A stretch of 43,118 bases of DNA from contig JAGWIC010000001.1 in assembly GCA_028866435.1 (NCBI GenBank), positions 113,196 through 156,313 on the forward strand, in the 5' to 3' direction. Numbering within the stretch: the first letter of the stretch is position 1; every line of letters begins with the position of its first letter. Under the pieces are notes generated by a model. It was not told the DNA's origin, did not search any database, and was given only the letters and a program-made list of their open reading frames with translations. Shown here piece after piece: positions 1 to 8,373 of this stretch. A program made the position numbers and the translations under genes. The stretch is from Lysobacteraceae bacterium (GTDB taxonomy: Bacteria > Pseudomonadota > Gammaproteobacteria > Xanthomonadales > Rhodanobacteraceae).

Positions 1-1
1 C

Positions 2-460
2 TTCTTCCTGATCGGGCGCCAGGTGGAACGCCATCCGCAGCTGGTGGAACGCATCCTCGCCGAGGGGCACCGGCTGGGCAACCATTCGTACAGCCATCCC
101 CGGTTCAATGGATTGTCGCTTGCCCAGAAGATGGAGGAAATCGATCGGACCGATCGGTTGCTGACGGCTTTCGACGGCATCCGGCATCATGCCGTGCGGC
201 CGCCAAGCGGTGCATTTTCCCTGGTGCTGACCCTGCATCTGGCGCGCCATCGCCGAAGGCTCGCCTACTGGTCCTATGACAGCCTCGACTACCAGCACCG
301 GCCCGCCGACGAACTGGTCGAACGGATGCGAAGCAGGCCACCCCGCGCGGGCGATATCCTGCTGATGCATGACGACAGCGAGTGTTGTACCCGTATGCTT
401 GGAGTGCTGCTGCCGGAATGGCGCGCAGGGGGTTTCAGATTTGCGGCGCTGCCGGCATAG
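2..460 (+). CDS. Polysaccharide deacetylase (NodB-type), 5'-truncated by window edge
   Basis: The reading frame is open from the first bases and begins upstream of the window; the GTG at 23 is internal. Visible NodB-fold motifs are the metal-binding HSYSHPRF (H-x3-H), the RPPSG motif and a C-terminal LLMHDD. The N-terminal catalytic Asp motif must lie upstream. The family removes N- or O-acetyl groups from glycans, normally in the periplasm or at the envelope. It sits beside EPS biosynthesis genes, so it probably tailors that polysaccharide. A deacetylase is a usual member of exosortase-associated EPS loci. The family call is firm; the substrate is inferred. Confidence 0.85.
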   Translation, partial: FFLIGRQVERHPQLVERILAEGHRLGNHSYSHPRFNGLSLAQKMEEIDRTDRLLTAFDGIRHHAVRPPSGAFSLVLTLHLARHRRRLAYWSYDSLDYQHRPADELVERMRSRPPRAGDILLMHDDSECCTRMLGVLLPEWRAGGFRFAALPA

Positions 461-557
461 AGCGCGGCTTGGTGCGGGCCTTGCCGGGATCCGGCAGCCG
501 CGATCAACGGAGTGCAACGGCCTTTGACGTTGCGCGATTCCTGCAAGGAGCTTGCTG

Positions 558-1766
558 ATGATCGGCCAGGTCGGAACCGTATTGTTGCTGTTCGCTGCGC
601 TGCTCGTGTTGTGCGGGCTGGCGGTGACGGCGGCGATCCGCGCACGCAACATGCAGATATGGCTGGGCAGCTACCTGCGCCGCCGCCGCCGGCCGGCGGC
701 GGTCGAGGAGCCGATCCACCTGATGTTCTGCTTCGTCGATCATTTCGAACCGGCGTGGGGCAAGGTCGACGTGCCCACCCAGCGCGCGCGCGTGGATCGC
801 TGGTGCCGCGACTATCGCGCGCTTGCCAGCGCCCATCGCGACGCCGACGGGCGCCCGCCGCAGCACAGCTTCTTCTACCCCGAGGAAGAGTATCTGGAGG
901 AGCACCTGAGCAAGCTCGCCGCCCTGTGCGCCGACGGCTACGGCGAGATCGAGATCCACCTGCACCACGACGACGACACCGAGGACAACTTCAAGCGCAC
1001 GATCAGCCGGTTCAACGCCTTGCTGCACGAACGCCACGGCGCCCTGCCGCGCGACCCCGCCACCGGTCAGCTGCGCTTCGGCTTCATCCACGGCAATTGG
1101 AGCCTGGACAATTCGCGCGCGGATGGGCGCTGGTGCGGGATCAACAACGAGCTGATCCTGTTGCGTGAACTGGGCTGCTACGCCGACTTCACCCTGCCCT
1201 CGGCGCCGAGCGACACCCAGACCAGCATGATCAACGCGATCTACTACGCCACCGACGATCCGCTGCGCGGCAAATCCCACGACACCGGCGCACCGGTTCG
1301 CGTCGGCGGCAAGGCCAGCGGCGACCTGATGATCGTGCAGGGGCCGCTGGGCCTGAACTGGCGCGAGCGCAAGTTCGGGGTGATCCCGCGCATCGAGAGC
1401 TCCGACGTGCGCCGCAATTGCCCGCCGACGCCGGAGCGCGTCGACGACTGGGTACGAACGGGCATTCATGTCCAGGGCCGGCCGGAATGGGTGTTCGTCA
1501 AGGTGCATACCCATGGGACCCAGGAGCGCGACATGGACACCCTGCTGGGCGCCAGCGCACATGCCATGCACCGGCACCTGGAGACCCGCTACAACGACGG
1601 CCGCCACTACGTGCTGCACTACGTCACCGCGCGGGAGGTCTACAACATCATCAAGGCCGCCGAAGCCGGTTGCCGCGGCAATCCGCACGACTACCGCGAC
1701 CATGAACTGCCGCCACCCCCCGGCGTCGCCGGGGCGCATGCCGCGTCGCGACGGCAGGGCGCGTAG
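558..1766 (+). CDS. Membrane-anchored protein of unknown function in EPS locus (deacetylase-like fold suspected)
   Basis: About 402 residues. ATG 558 is chosen because AAGGAG (545-550) lies 7 nt upstream; the TTG at 552 is too close. One N-terminal membrane helix (about residues 5-26) is followed by an Arg-rich stretch, then a large soluble domain. That domain has conserved-looking His/Asp clusters: FCFVDHFEP, EIHLHHDDDTED and FGFIHGNWSLDN. These resemble a metal-dependent sugar deacetylase or hydrolase barrel, but I cannot assign a family. It lies between a deacetylase and a glycosyltransferase, and its stop is 3 nt before the next start, so the three genes probably form one EPS transcription unit. 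The function is not established. Confidence 0.75.
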   Translation: MIGQVGTVLLLFAALLVLCGLAVTAAIRARNMQIWLGSYLRRRRRPAAVEEPIHLMFCFVDHFEPAWGKVDVPTQRARVDRWCRDYRALASAHRDADGRPPQHSFFYPEEEYLEEHLSKLAALCADGYGEIEIHLHHDDDTEDNFKRTISRFNALLHERHGALPRDPATGQLRFGFIHGNWSLDNSRADGRWCGINNELILLRELGCYADFTLPSAPSDTQTSMINAIYYATDDPLRGKSHDTGAPVRVGGKASGDLMIVQGPLGLNWRERKFGVIPRIESSDVRRNCPPTPERVDDWVRTGIHVQGRPEWVFVKVHTHGTQERDMDTLLGASAHAMHRHLETRYNDGRHYVLHYVTAREVYNIIKAAEAGCRGNPHDYRDHELPPPPGVAGAHAASRRQGA

Positions 1767-1769
1767 CCG

Positions 1770-2537
1770 ATGGCGGATGACCTCGTCAGCGTGGTCATGC
1801 CGGTCTACAACGCCGCGGCGTGGCTGCGGCGGTCGGTCGAGTCGGTGCTGCGGCAGAACCACCGCAACCTGGAACTGATCGCGGTCGACGACGGCTCGTC
1901 GGACGATTCGCCGGCCATGCTCGAGGCCTTTGCCCGCACCGACGCCAGGGTGCGGCTACAACGGCAGGCGCTGAACGGTGGCGTGGCCGCGGCGCGCAAC
2001 GCCGGCCTGGCCGTGGCGCGGGGCCAGTACATCGCGTTTCTCGATGCGGACGACTGGTGGCACCCGGCCAAGCTGGAGCGGCAACTGGCCAGCTTGCATG
2101 CCCATGGCGCACTGGTCAGCTATGGCGAGTACTGGCGGGTGGCCGAAGACGGCCGCGTGTTGAGCAGGGTGACGCCGCCGGCAACGCTGCGCTGGCATGA
2201 CATGCTGGCCAGCAACTTCATCGGCAACCTGACCGGCATGTACGCGCGTCGACTCGGCGACGTGCCGTTTCGGAAAATCGGCCACGAGGACTATGTGTTC
2301 TGGCTGGAACAGGTGCGGCGGGCCGGCCTGGCCGTGCGGGTGGAGAGCGACGAGCCGCTGGCATGGTACCTGGTGCGCGAACGCTCGCTGTCGGCCAACA
2401 AGTGGCGTGCGGCCCGCTGGCAATGGGCGATCTATCGCGACGTGGAGAAGCTGGGCCTGCCGCTGTCGGCGCTGTGCATGGTGCGCTATGCATGGCACGC
2501 GCTGCGCAAGCGGCACGGTGGCGCCGCGCCGCCCTGA
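1770..2537 (+). CDS. Family 2 glycosyltransferase
   Basis: 255 residues with the GT-A signature: SVVMPVYNAA at the N-terminus, nucleotide-binding VDDGSSDDS and the metal-binding FLDADDWW. The family moves a sugar from a nucleotide donor to a growing lipid-linked glycan at the inner face of the cytoplasmic membrane. There is no transmembrane synthase domain, so it adds single sugars rather than polymerising. It starts 3 nt after the preceding stop and ends the plus-strand part of the EPS locus, converging on the minus-strand operon that ends at 2594. Donor and acceptor cannot be read from the sequence. Confidence 0.88.
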   Translation: MADDLVSVVMPVYNAAAWLRRSVESVLRQNHRNLELIAVDDGSSDDSPAMLEAFARTDARVRLQRQALNGGVAAARNAGLAVARGQYIAFLDADDWWHPAKLERQLASLHAHGALVSYGEYWRVAEDGRVLSRVTPPATLRWHDMLASNFIGNLTGMYARRLGDVPFRKIGHEDYVFWLEQVRRAGLAVRVESDEPLAWYLVRERSLSANKWRAARWQWAIYRDVEKLGLPLSALCMVRYAWHALRKRHGGAAPP

Positions 2538-2593
2538 TGTCGCGCCGCCATGGCGCCCAGCGGCGGGCCTGTCCCCGCCACGGTGCGGCGCGC

Positions 2594-4417
2594 TCAGCCT
2601 CCGCCGCCCGCCGGCGTCGCCCGTGCGGCGCCGCTGCCGGCGGGCTGGCGCATCAGCCACTGCACCACGCCGGTGCCGCGGTTGTTCCAGTTGAACCGCC
2701 GCGGCGTGCTGCTGTTTCTCGCGCAGCTCTCGCTGTAAGACGATTGCAGCAGCTCCATGCGCCGCTCCAGCGCGCGCTGCCACCGCGGATCGGTCTCGAA
2801 GTAGCGGGCGGCGGCGACCGGCAGGGTCAGCTCGACATTGTGCGAATCGCTGTACCAGCCATCCGAGTTCTCGATGGCGACCAGCTGTTTCAGGTCGGCA
2901 TGCGCCGAAGACCAGTACCAGCTGATCTGGCCGCTGGCGCCGTCGCAGGGATCGCGCCAGTCCTTGCCGGAGGAGCGCAGGGTCTTTTCATCGATCCAGC
3001 CGTAGCGCTCCAGGTAGCGGCCGAACGCGGTGATCATGGCCGGTATCCGCGCGTCGCCGGTGACCAGCCATGCGTGCCACAGGCCGTCGATGATGTTCTG
3101 GCTCATCCACGGCGAGCTGCCGACCGTGTCGGTGGCCGCATCGTAGCTGTTGCCCTCGTGCATGTCCCAGCTGTTGCGCCAGGAGCCGTCGTTGCCCAGC
3201 CCATCCGGGTTGTGCCGCTGATGCTGGTACAGCCAGCCCACGCGATCGTCGATCCCCCTGAGGTAGCGCGGGTCGCCGGTGATTTCCCAGGCGCTGACGA
3301 TTTGCAGCAGGCCCAGGCCAGCCTCCCGCTCGGTGAAAAAGCGTTGCTTGAGTCCGGTATAGGGGCCGGCGGGGATGTTCCAGCCGCCGCTGTCCCACGC
3401 GGCAACCATGAGCTGGATGAGCGCGGAGTTGGTCTCGCTGTCGTCGCCGCTCAGCCCCAGGGCGAGCAGCGATGGCTCGATGTAGATGTATTTCGGGTCG
3501 CACGCATCGACCTTGCCCAGATGGAAGCCGCCGCCGCACTGAGGCCAGCCGGGCGCGCCGCTGCGCTTGATGTGCTCCATGTAGAAGCGGTAGCTGGCCT
3601 CGGCGGCGGCCAGGTAATCCGCGCGTCCGGTGCGCACGTATTGCTGGAACAGCGTGGTCGGTCGGTCAAACAGCCAGGCCGATCCGTCGTCGCGCGGCAA
3701 GGCCTTGGCCCAGGCGAACTGCGCGGCGAAATAGCGATCGTACGGGCTGGCCGTCGTGGACGCTTGTTGCGGCCCGGCGATCAGCGACGCCGACATCCAT
3801 TGCGGGCTCAGGGTGGCCAGCACGCCGGGGACGCGCACGCCCTCGCTGCCCATCACCAGCCCGTCGGCATAGGGCCAGCCCTTGGCGGTGGCCGCCTCAC
3901 GGCCGGCGGCGGGGGGGGCGATGCGGAAGCGCACCGTCCCGTGGTCGCCATCGAGGGTGGCGTGGAATTGGGCGCGCACGGCGCGGATGCCCCCGTGCGC
4001 GAAATGCCAGTACAGGGTCGGCTGGACATCGGCCGGGATCGGCGCGCCATGCGCGTCCTCGATGCGCACGTCCCGTGCGTCGCGCAGCATGCCGGGCGGG
4101 AACGGGATGCCGACCGTGACCGCGACGGAGGCACCGACGGCGCCATGGCGGTGCAGCTCGATGACCCGCCAGTCCGGATGGTTTCCCGGCGCGGCGGATG
4201 CCGCCGCCTGCGCCAGCCATGCCAGCGGCGGTACCGCGGGATGGGCGGGCGCACCGGGCGGCGAAAACGAGGGTTCCCCGATGGCCGAGGAGCGCCGGTA
4301 TTCCTGCGTGCTGCCGACCGGCCGGGCCGCCAGCAGCATGGCGGCGAGCGAACACGCCGCCAGCAGCGCCGCCAGCCCGCTGCCGCGCGTGACGGAGACG
4401 GCGGCGAACCTGCTCAT
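2594..4417 (-). CDS. Secreted or lipid-anchored RIFT-barrel / alpha-barrel glycan-active-like protein
   Basis: 607 residues. The N-terminus is hydrophobic (about residues 14-31) with a possible lipobox LAAC at 19-22, so it is exported. Residues about 75-180 (NHPDWRVIELHRHG..., VTVGIPFPPG) resemble the N-terminal RIFT-barrel domain of exo-polysaccharide lyase-like proteins. The rest is rich in Trp/Tyr helical segments (FTEREAGLGLLQIVSAWEIT) typical of an alpha/alpha-toroid glycosidase or lyase. Its ATG overlaps the galE stop (ATGA at 4414-4417), so it is translationally coupled as the last gene of the EPS operon. A role in trimming the polysaccharide is plausible. Catalytic residues were not identified. 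Confidence 0.7.
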   Translation of the reverse strand: MSRFAAVSVTRGSGLAALLAACSLAAMLLAARPVGSTQEYRRSSAIGEPSFSPPGAPAHPAVPPLAWLAQAAASAAPGNHPDWRVIELHRHGAVGASVAVTVGIPFPPGMLRDARDVRIEDAHGAPIPADVQPTLYWHFAHGGIRAVRAQFHATLDGDHGTVRFRIAPPAAGREAATAKGWPYADGLVMGSEGVRVPGVLATLSPQWMSASLIAGPQQASTTASPYDRYFAAQFAWAKALPRDDGSAWLFDRPTTLFQQYVRTGRADYLAAAEASYRFYMEHIKRSGAPGWPQCGGGFHLGKVDACDPKYIYIEPSLLALGLSGDDSETNSALIQLMVAAWDSGGWNIPAGPYTGLKQRFFTEREAGLGLLQIVSAWEITGDPRYLRGIDDRVGWLYQHQRHNPDGLGNDGSWRNSWDMHEGNSYDAATDTVGSSPWMSQNIIDGLWHAWLVTGDARIPAMITAFGRYLERYGWIDEKTLRSSGKDWRDPCDGASGQISWYWSSAHADLKQLVAIENSDGWYSDSHNVELTLPVAAARYFETDPRWQRALERRMELLQSSYSESCARNSSTPRRFNWNNRGTGVVQWLMRQPAGSGAARATPAGGGG

Positions 4418-5406
4418 GGTGGATGTTCGGCGGCGGCGAGCCGGCGCTCCCAGGCCAGCGCGGTGCGCACGATGAATTCCAGGTCGTCGTGGCGTGGCGT
4501 CCAGCCCAGCCGCTGGCGCAGCCGGTCGGCGCGGGCGATCAGCATCGGTGGGTCGCCCTCGCGCCGTGGCTGTTCGATCACGTTCAAGCTACGGCCGCTG
4601 ACCCGTCGCACCGTGTCGATCACCTCGCGCACGCTGTAGCCGTGGCCATAGCCGCCATTGAGCGTCAGCGACTCGCCGTTTGCGCGCAGGTGGTCCAGCG
4701 CCTGCAGATGTGCGGCGGCGAGATCCTCGACATGGATGTAGTCGCGGATGCCGGTGCCGTCGGGCGTGTCGTAATCGGTGCCGAAAATCGACAGGCTCGG
4801 CCGCTTGCCGACCGCGTGTTCGCAGGCGACCTTGAGCAACAGGGTCGCGTTGGGCGTGCGCTGGCCGATGCGGCCCTGCGGGTCGCAACCGGCGACATTG
4901 AAGTAACGCAGGATCACGTGCCGCAGTGCGCTGGCGGCGCTGAGGTCGCGCAGCATCGTCTCGGACATCAGCTTGGACATGCCGTAGGGGTTGATCGGCT
5001 GCGTCGCCGTATCCTCGTCGGCGATGCCGCCGGCGAGGGCGCCATAGACCGCGGCGGTCGAGGAAAAGATGATCTTGTCGACTCCGGCCTCGGCGCAGCA
5101 GGCCAGCAGGTTGCGCGTGTTGCAGGTGTTGTTGCCGTAGTACTTCAGCGGATCGCGCACCGACTCCGGCACCACCGTGTGAGCGGCGAAGTGCATCACC
5201 GCATCCACCCGATGCTCGGCCAGGACGCGCGACACCAGGACCTGGTCGCCGACGTTGCCAACCACCAGCTCGGCGTCCCGTACCGCGTCGGCGAAGCCGC
5301 TGTAGAGATTGTCGAGTACCACCACGCGCTCGCCGCGTCCGCGCAACTGCTGCACCACATGGCTGCCGATGTAGCCGGCACCGCCGGTGACCAGGATGCT
5401 CTTCAC
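4414..5406 (-). CDS. galE: UDP-glucose 4-epimerase
   Basis: 330 residues from a GTG at 5406; a longer upstream extension of the frame is a shadow of the preceding gene. It begins with the Rossmann glycine motif VTGGAGYIGSHV. It has SSTAAVYG and the catalytic YGMSK (Tyr-x3-Lys) of extended SDR enzymes, plus DGTGIRDYIHVEDLA typical of GalE. It interconverts UDP-glucose and UDP-galactose in the cytoplasm and so supplies EPS precursors. GTGA (5403-5406) overlaps the upstream hydrolase stop and ATGA (4414-4417) overlaps the next start, so it is embedded in the operon. Confidence 0.93.
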   Translation of the reverse strand: MKSILVTGGAGYIGSHVVQQLRGRGERVVVLDNLYSGFADAVRDAELVVGNVGDQVLVSRVLAEHRVDAVMHFAAHTVVPESVRDPLKYYGNNTCNTRNLLACCAEAGVDKIIFSSTAAVYGALAGGIADEDTATQPINPYGMSKLMSETMLRDLSAASALRHVILRYFNVAGCDPQGRIGQRTPNATLLLKVACEHAVGKRPSLSIFGTDYDTPDGTGIRDYIHVEDLAAAHLQALDHLRANGESLTLNGGYGHGYSVREVIDTVRRVSGRSLNVIEQPRREGDPPMLIARADRLRQRLGWTPRHDDLEFIVRTALAWERRLAAAEHPP

Positions 5407-6239
5407 GGTGGTGAACTCCGGGCTGGGGTCGGGAAGTTGCCGGCGAGCCAGGTCTCGATGGTGTCGAAGAGCAGCTGGCGGTCGGTTTCGAGGACGTAGG
5501 TGTGGTCGGCCTGTTTCAGCAAACGGGTGCTTGCCCCCGGGTGCGCGGCCAGGCGCCCGTAGCATTCGCGGAACTGCCGCGGATGATTGTAGTGGCCGCT
5601 GATGCCGCCGCTGTAGATGAAGTACAGCTTGAGTCCCCGCTCGAGCATGCCGGCCAGTTCCCTGCGTACCTGGCTCAGCGGTGGGTAGTGCACTCCGAAA
5701 CGGATGTTGCTGTCGTCGTCTTCCGGTGGGCTCATGCGGCGATCGAGAAACCGTCGCCAGCGCGCGGCGTTGAGCAGTCGGGGCAGGTAGTGCCGAATGC
5801 GGAAACCGAACGTGCGAAAGGCGTAACCGTCCAGAAAGATCGCGCCGGCCACGCGGCTTTCGGTGCATGCCGCCACATGGGCGTTTTGCGCGCCGGAACA
5901 CAGCCCGAGCAGAATCACGCGTGTGCACCCGGCATGTTGCCGGAGCAGGTTGATGGCATCGGCCACGTCCGATCGCACCTGTTCCTCGTGCGAGCGGGGT
6001 TCGTTGCTGGCGCCGCTGTCGCCGATCGACGACAGGTCGAAGCGCAGCGAGGGGTAGCCGCACGCGTTGAGTCGGCGGGTCAACTCCACGTGCAGGCGGA
6101 AGGGCCCCACGCGGTGCACCATGCCGGCATTGAGCACGACGATGCCGACGCGTCCTTCCTCCGCCGGCGCGGGCGGCAGCCCGATGATGCCGATCAGGTG
6201 CTGGGCACGACCGAAGCGGCAGGCACGTTCCGTGGTCAT
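5403..6239 (-). CDS. Alpha/beta hydrolase, exosortase-system hydrolase 1-like
   Basis: 278 residues. It has an alpha/beta-hydrolase fold with the nucleophile elbow LGLCSGAQ (G-x-C-S-G region), a core segment LRFDLSSIGDS and a late His in the ADHTYV segment. Similar proteins occur as the first of a pair of hydrolases in EpsH/XrtA-type EPS loci, where their substrate is unknown. It is coupled to both neighbours by 4-nt overlaps (6236-6239 and 5403-5406). It could act on an acylated or esterified precursor; this is inference. Confidence 0.8.
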   Translation of the reverse strand: MTTERACRFGRAQHLIGIIGLPPAPAEEGRVGIVVLNAGMVHRVGPFRLHVELTRRLNACGYPSLRFDLSSIGDSGASNEPRSHEEQVRSDVADAINLLRQHAGCTRVILLGLCSGAQNAHVAACTESRVAGAIFLDGYAFRTFGFRIRHYLPRLLNAARWRRFLDRRMSPPEDDDSNIRFGVHYPPLSQVRRELAGMLERGLKLYFIYSGGISGHYNHPRQFRECYGRLAAHPGASTRLLKQADHTYVLETDRQLLFDTIETWLAGNFPTPARSSPP

Positions 6240-7012
6240 GCCGACCCCCGCACATGATCGACCACGGCGCGGATCAGTTCGGGCGACAGCACGGCGTGTT
6301 CAAGCCGCTCCAGGTCGTCCCAGGCGATCGCCGTCTGCAGCCGCCTGATCGTGGCATCCAGGGCGCCGGCAGGCTGGCCAGGCGGCGCTGGCGGCTGCGA
6401 ATCCAGCAGCGCGACCGGGACCTTCGCGGGACCGGCCCGCCAGTGGCCGAGCTGACGCTTCAGTGCGGGGCCGATCGGAAAGCCGAGCCACTGGTTGGCG
6501 GCATCGGCTGCCGTTCGCGGCTGGCTGAAGCGGTCGCCATCGCGCCAGAGCGCATCCTGCATGGCGTCGAGTCGGGCCACGTGGGCGCTGCCGTCGAGTA
6601 TCGGGTCCCACAGCAGCAGTTCGGCAAAACCGGCGTCGTCGGCCGACTCCAGGGCGATGGCGCCACCCAGCCGCGCGCCAAAACCGAGCAGGCGATCGCA
6701 GCCGCTGCGCCGGCGCAGCTCGGCGGCGGCGGTCACCGCATCGCTGACGCAGCGCGTCCAGTCAAGCTGGTTGCTGGCGCCCGCCGAATCGCCGCTGCCG
6801 TAATAGTCGAAACGCAACACGGCGCAGCCCTGCAGGGCCAGTGCATCGCCCAGCTGCCGGTAAATGCGGTGGCTGCGGACCATCTCCTGGCCCAGCGGCG
6901 GACACAGCAGCACGGCGCGCTTCGGGTGGCCGGTCGCCGCATGGTAGATGCCGAACAGGTCGCCGCCGGTACCGAACTGGCAGGGTTGGGTGGGTGACGG
7001 CCTCGCGTTCAT
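6236..7012 (-). CDS. Alpha/beta hydrolase, exosortase-system hydrolase 2-like, without the usual nucleophile Ser
   Basis: 258 residues. Alpha/beta-hydrolase landmarks are AVLLCPPLGQEMVRSHR, VLRFDYYGSGDS and LLGFGARLGGAIAL. At the nucleophile elbow the expected Ser is replaced: the segment reads G-F-G-A-R-L-G-G. An Arg-Leu-Gly elbow is what I recall for the second hydrolase of XrtA-type EPS loci, so this may be normal for the family rather than decay. It may be non-hydrolytic or use other chemistry. ATGA overlaps join it to the outer-membrane gene upstream (7009-7012) and to hydrolase 1 downstream. Confidence 0.78.
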   Translation of the reverse strand: MNARPSPTQPCQFGTGGDLFGIYHAATGHPKRAVLLCPPLGQEMVRSHRIYRQLGDALALQGCAVLRFDYYGSGDSAGASNQLDWTRCVSDAVTAAAELRRRSGCDRLLGFGARLGGAIALESADDAGFAELLLWDPILDGSAHVARLDAMQDALWRDGDRFSQPRTAADAANQWLGFPIGPALKRQLGHWRAGPAKVPVALLDSQPPAPPGQPAGALDATIRRLQTAIAWDDLERLEHAVLSPELIRAVVDHVRGSA

Positions 7013-8319
7013 CGGCGGTAGACGAAGCCCAGGTAGATCTCGTTGGCCTGGTAACCCTGGCCCGGCTCGGTACTGCTGCGCAGGCCGTGGCTTGCCGACA
7101 GCATCACGCTCCAGTGCCGCGTCCGCCGGCTGGTGACACTCACCCCGTAGTTGGTCGTGCGATCGGTGCGGTCGATCGACGTGTAATGCACGTTCGCGGT
7201 GTTGGCGAAGGCCGACAGCGTGGTCTGCGGGGTCAGGCGGTAGTCCAGGCCCGCCCTGCCGCCCCGATCGGTCTGGTTGAAGACCGAATGGTTGATGTAG
7301 TCCAGCTTGTCGTACGCCGGCGCGAGCACGAAACTGAGGCGGGCGCCGACAAAGGTATAGGACGTCTCGATGCGGCGTTCGGTGTAGACCCACGAACTGA
7401 TCACCGCATTGCCGACGTCGATATTCGGCTGGGCCGCCACTGCAGGCCCGACGGTGGCGACCAGGCCCGCCTGATCGATCAGGTCCTGCGCCGAGTCGGA
7501 TATCTGGCGGGCAGCATCGATGGCGAAGGTGTTCTGCGGCGACGCGCGCCAGGCCACGCGCAGGCGAACCAGCGGACTGGTGTTGTCGGGCATTCCGCTG
7601 AAGTTGATCCGCGACCAGCCCGCCGCCGCGTCCAGGTCGAAGCGGCTGAGTTGGCTGACGTAGCGGCCGAACAGTTCGGTGCGATCGTAGGACGGGCCGC
7701 CGCTGGCGTTTTGAAAGGTAACGCGCTCGGTGTCGACGTTGGCCGACAGGTGCGCCGTCGGGGAAATATCCTTGATGACGCGGAACGCAGCCATGCCGCG
7801 CGACGAGTTGAACTCCTTGGTCTTGGCGGCGTAGCTGTTGGTGTAACGCAGATCCGCCTCGCCCCGCAGCGTATTGCCCAGGCGGAACTTCAGGGTGGGT
7901 CCAAGGACCAGCACGTTGGTCTGTTGCAGGTTGTTGGGCACGTTGGTGGACAGCGTCGACAACGGCTGCACGCCGGCGTAGTCGAGTACGGTGAAATCCA
8001 GTCGCTGCGGCAGCATCGTCCAGTTGGCCTGGCCGCCCAGCTGGGCCAGGGTCTGGCTGTCGAAGGCGTTGCCCAGGTAGTCGCGGTACTCCAGGTTGCC
8101 GACGACGTTGGCCTGCAGCACGGACCCCTGTTGCTGAAAGCTGAAGCTGGCACCGGGGATCAGCACGTTCTGGCTGATCGGTTGCGTATCGCTGAGGTTG
8201 ATGTTGTCGCTGTGGTCGATTCCGGTTCGCAGCGAATAATCGAATTCCGCCGCCGCCTGCGCCGAGGCGACGAAAAGCACCAGGCCGATGGCGCGCGTGA
8301 GCGTGTTGGGCGTGCACAT
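7009..8319 (-). CDS. Outer-membrane beta-barrel protein of EPS locus
   Basis: 436 residues. A signal peptide (about residues 1-23, ending AQA) precedes alternating hydrophobic/polar strands, with many Asn, Gln, Thr and Tyr and a C-terminus ending LGFVYRR. This is typical of outer-membrane barrels (DYSLRTGIDHSDNINLS near the start). It resembles the barrel proteins of exosortase-type EPS loci, thought to help polysaccharide pass the outer membrane. AGGGGAGGGA lies just upstream of ATG 8319. The stop overlaps the next start. Confidence 0.8.
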   Translation of the reverse strand: MCTPNTLTRAIGLVLFVASAQAAAEFDYSLRTGIDHSDNINLSDTQPISQNVLIPGASFSFQQQGSVLQANVVGNLEYRDYLGNAFDSQTLAQLGGQANWTMLPQRLDFTVLDYAGVQPLSTLSTNVPNNLQQTNVLVLGPTLKFRLGNTLRGEADLRYTNSYAAKTKEFNSSRGMAAFRVIKDISPTAHLSANVDTERVTFQNASGGPSYDRTELFGRYVSQLSRFDLDAAAGWSRINFSGMPDNTSPLVRLRVAWRASPQNTFAIDAARQISDSAQDLIDQAGLVATVGPAVAAQPNIDVGNAVISSWVYTERRIETSYTFVGARLSFVLAPAYDKLDYINHSVFNQTDRGGRAGLDYRLTPQTTLSAFANTANVHYTSIDRTDRTTNYGVSVTSRRTRHWSVMLSASHGLRSSTEPGQGYQANEIYLGFVYRR

Positions 8320-8373
8320 GTATCCGTCCCTCCCCTGTTGCAGATCCTTGATCCTCCGGAACGGCCCGATGAT

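Noticed and set aside
504..1862. 452-codon minus-strand frame opposite the EPS-locus unknown gene
   Set aside because: Antisense shadow of a high-GC gene, low-complexity and without ribosome site.
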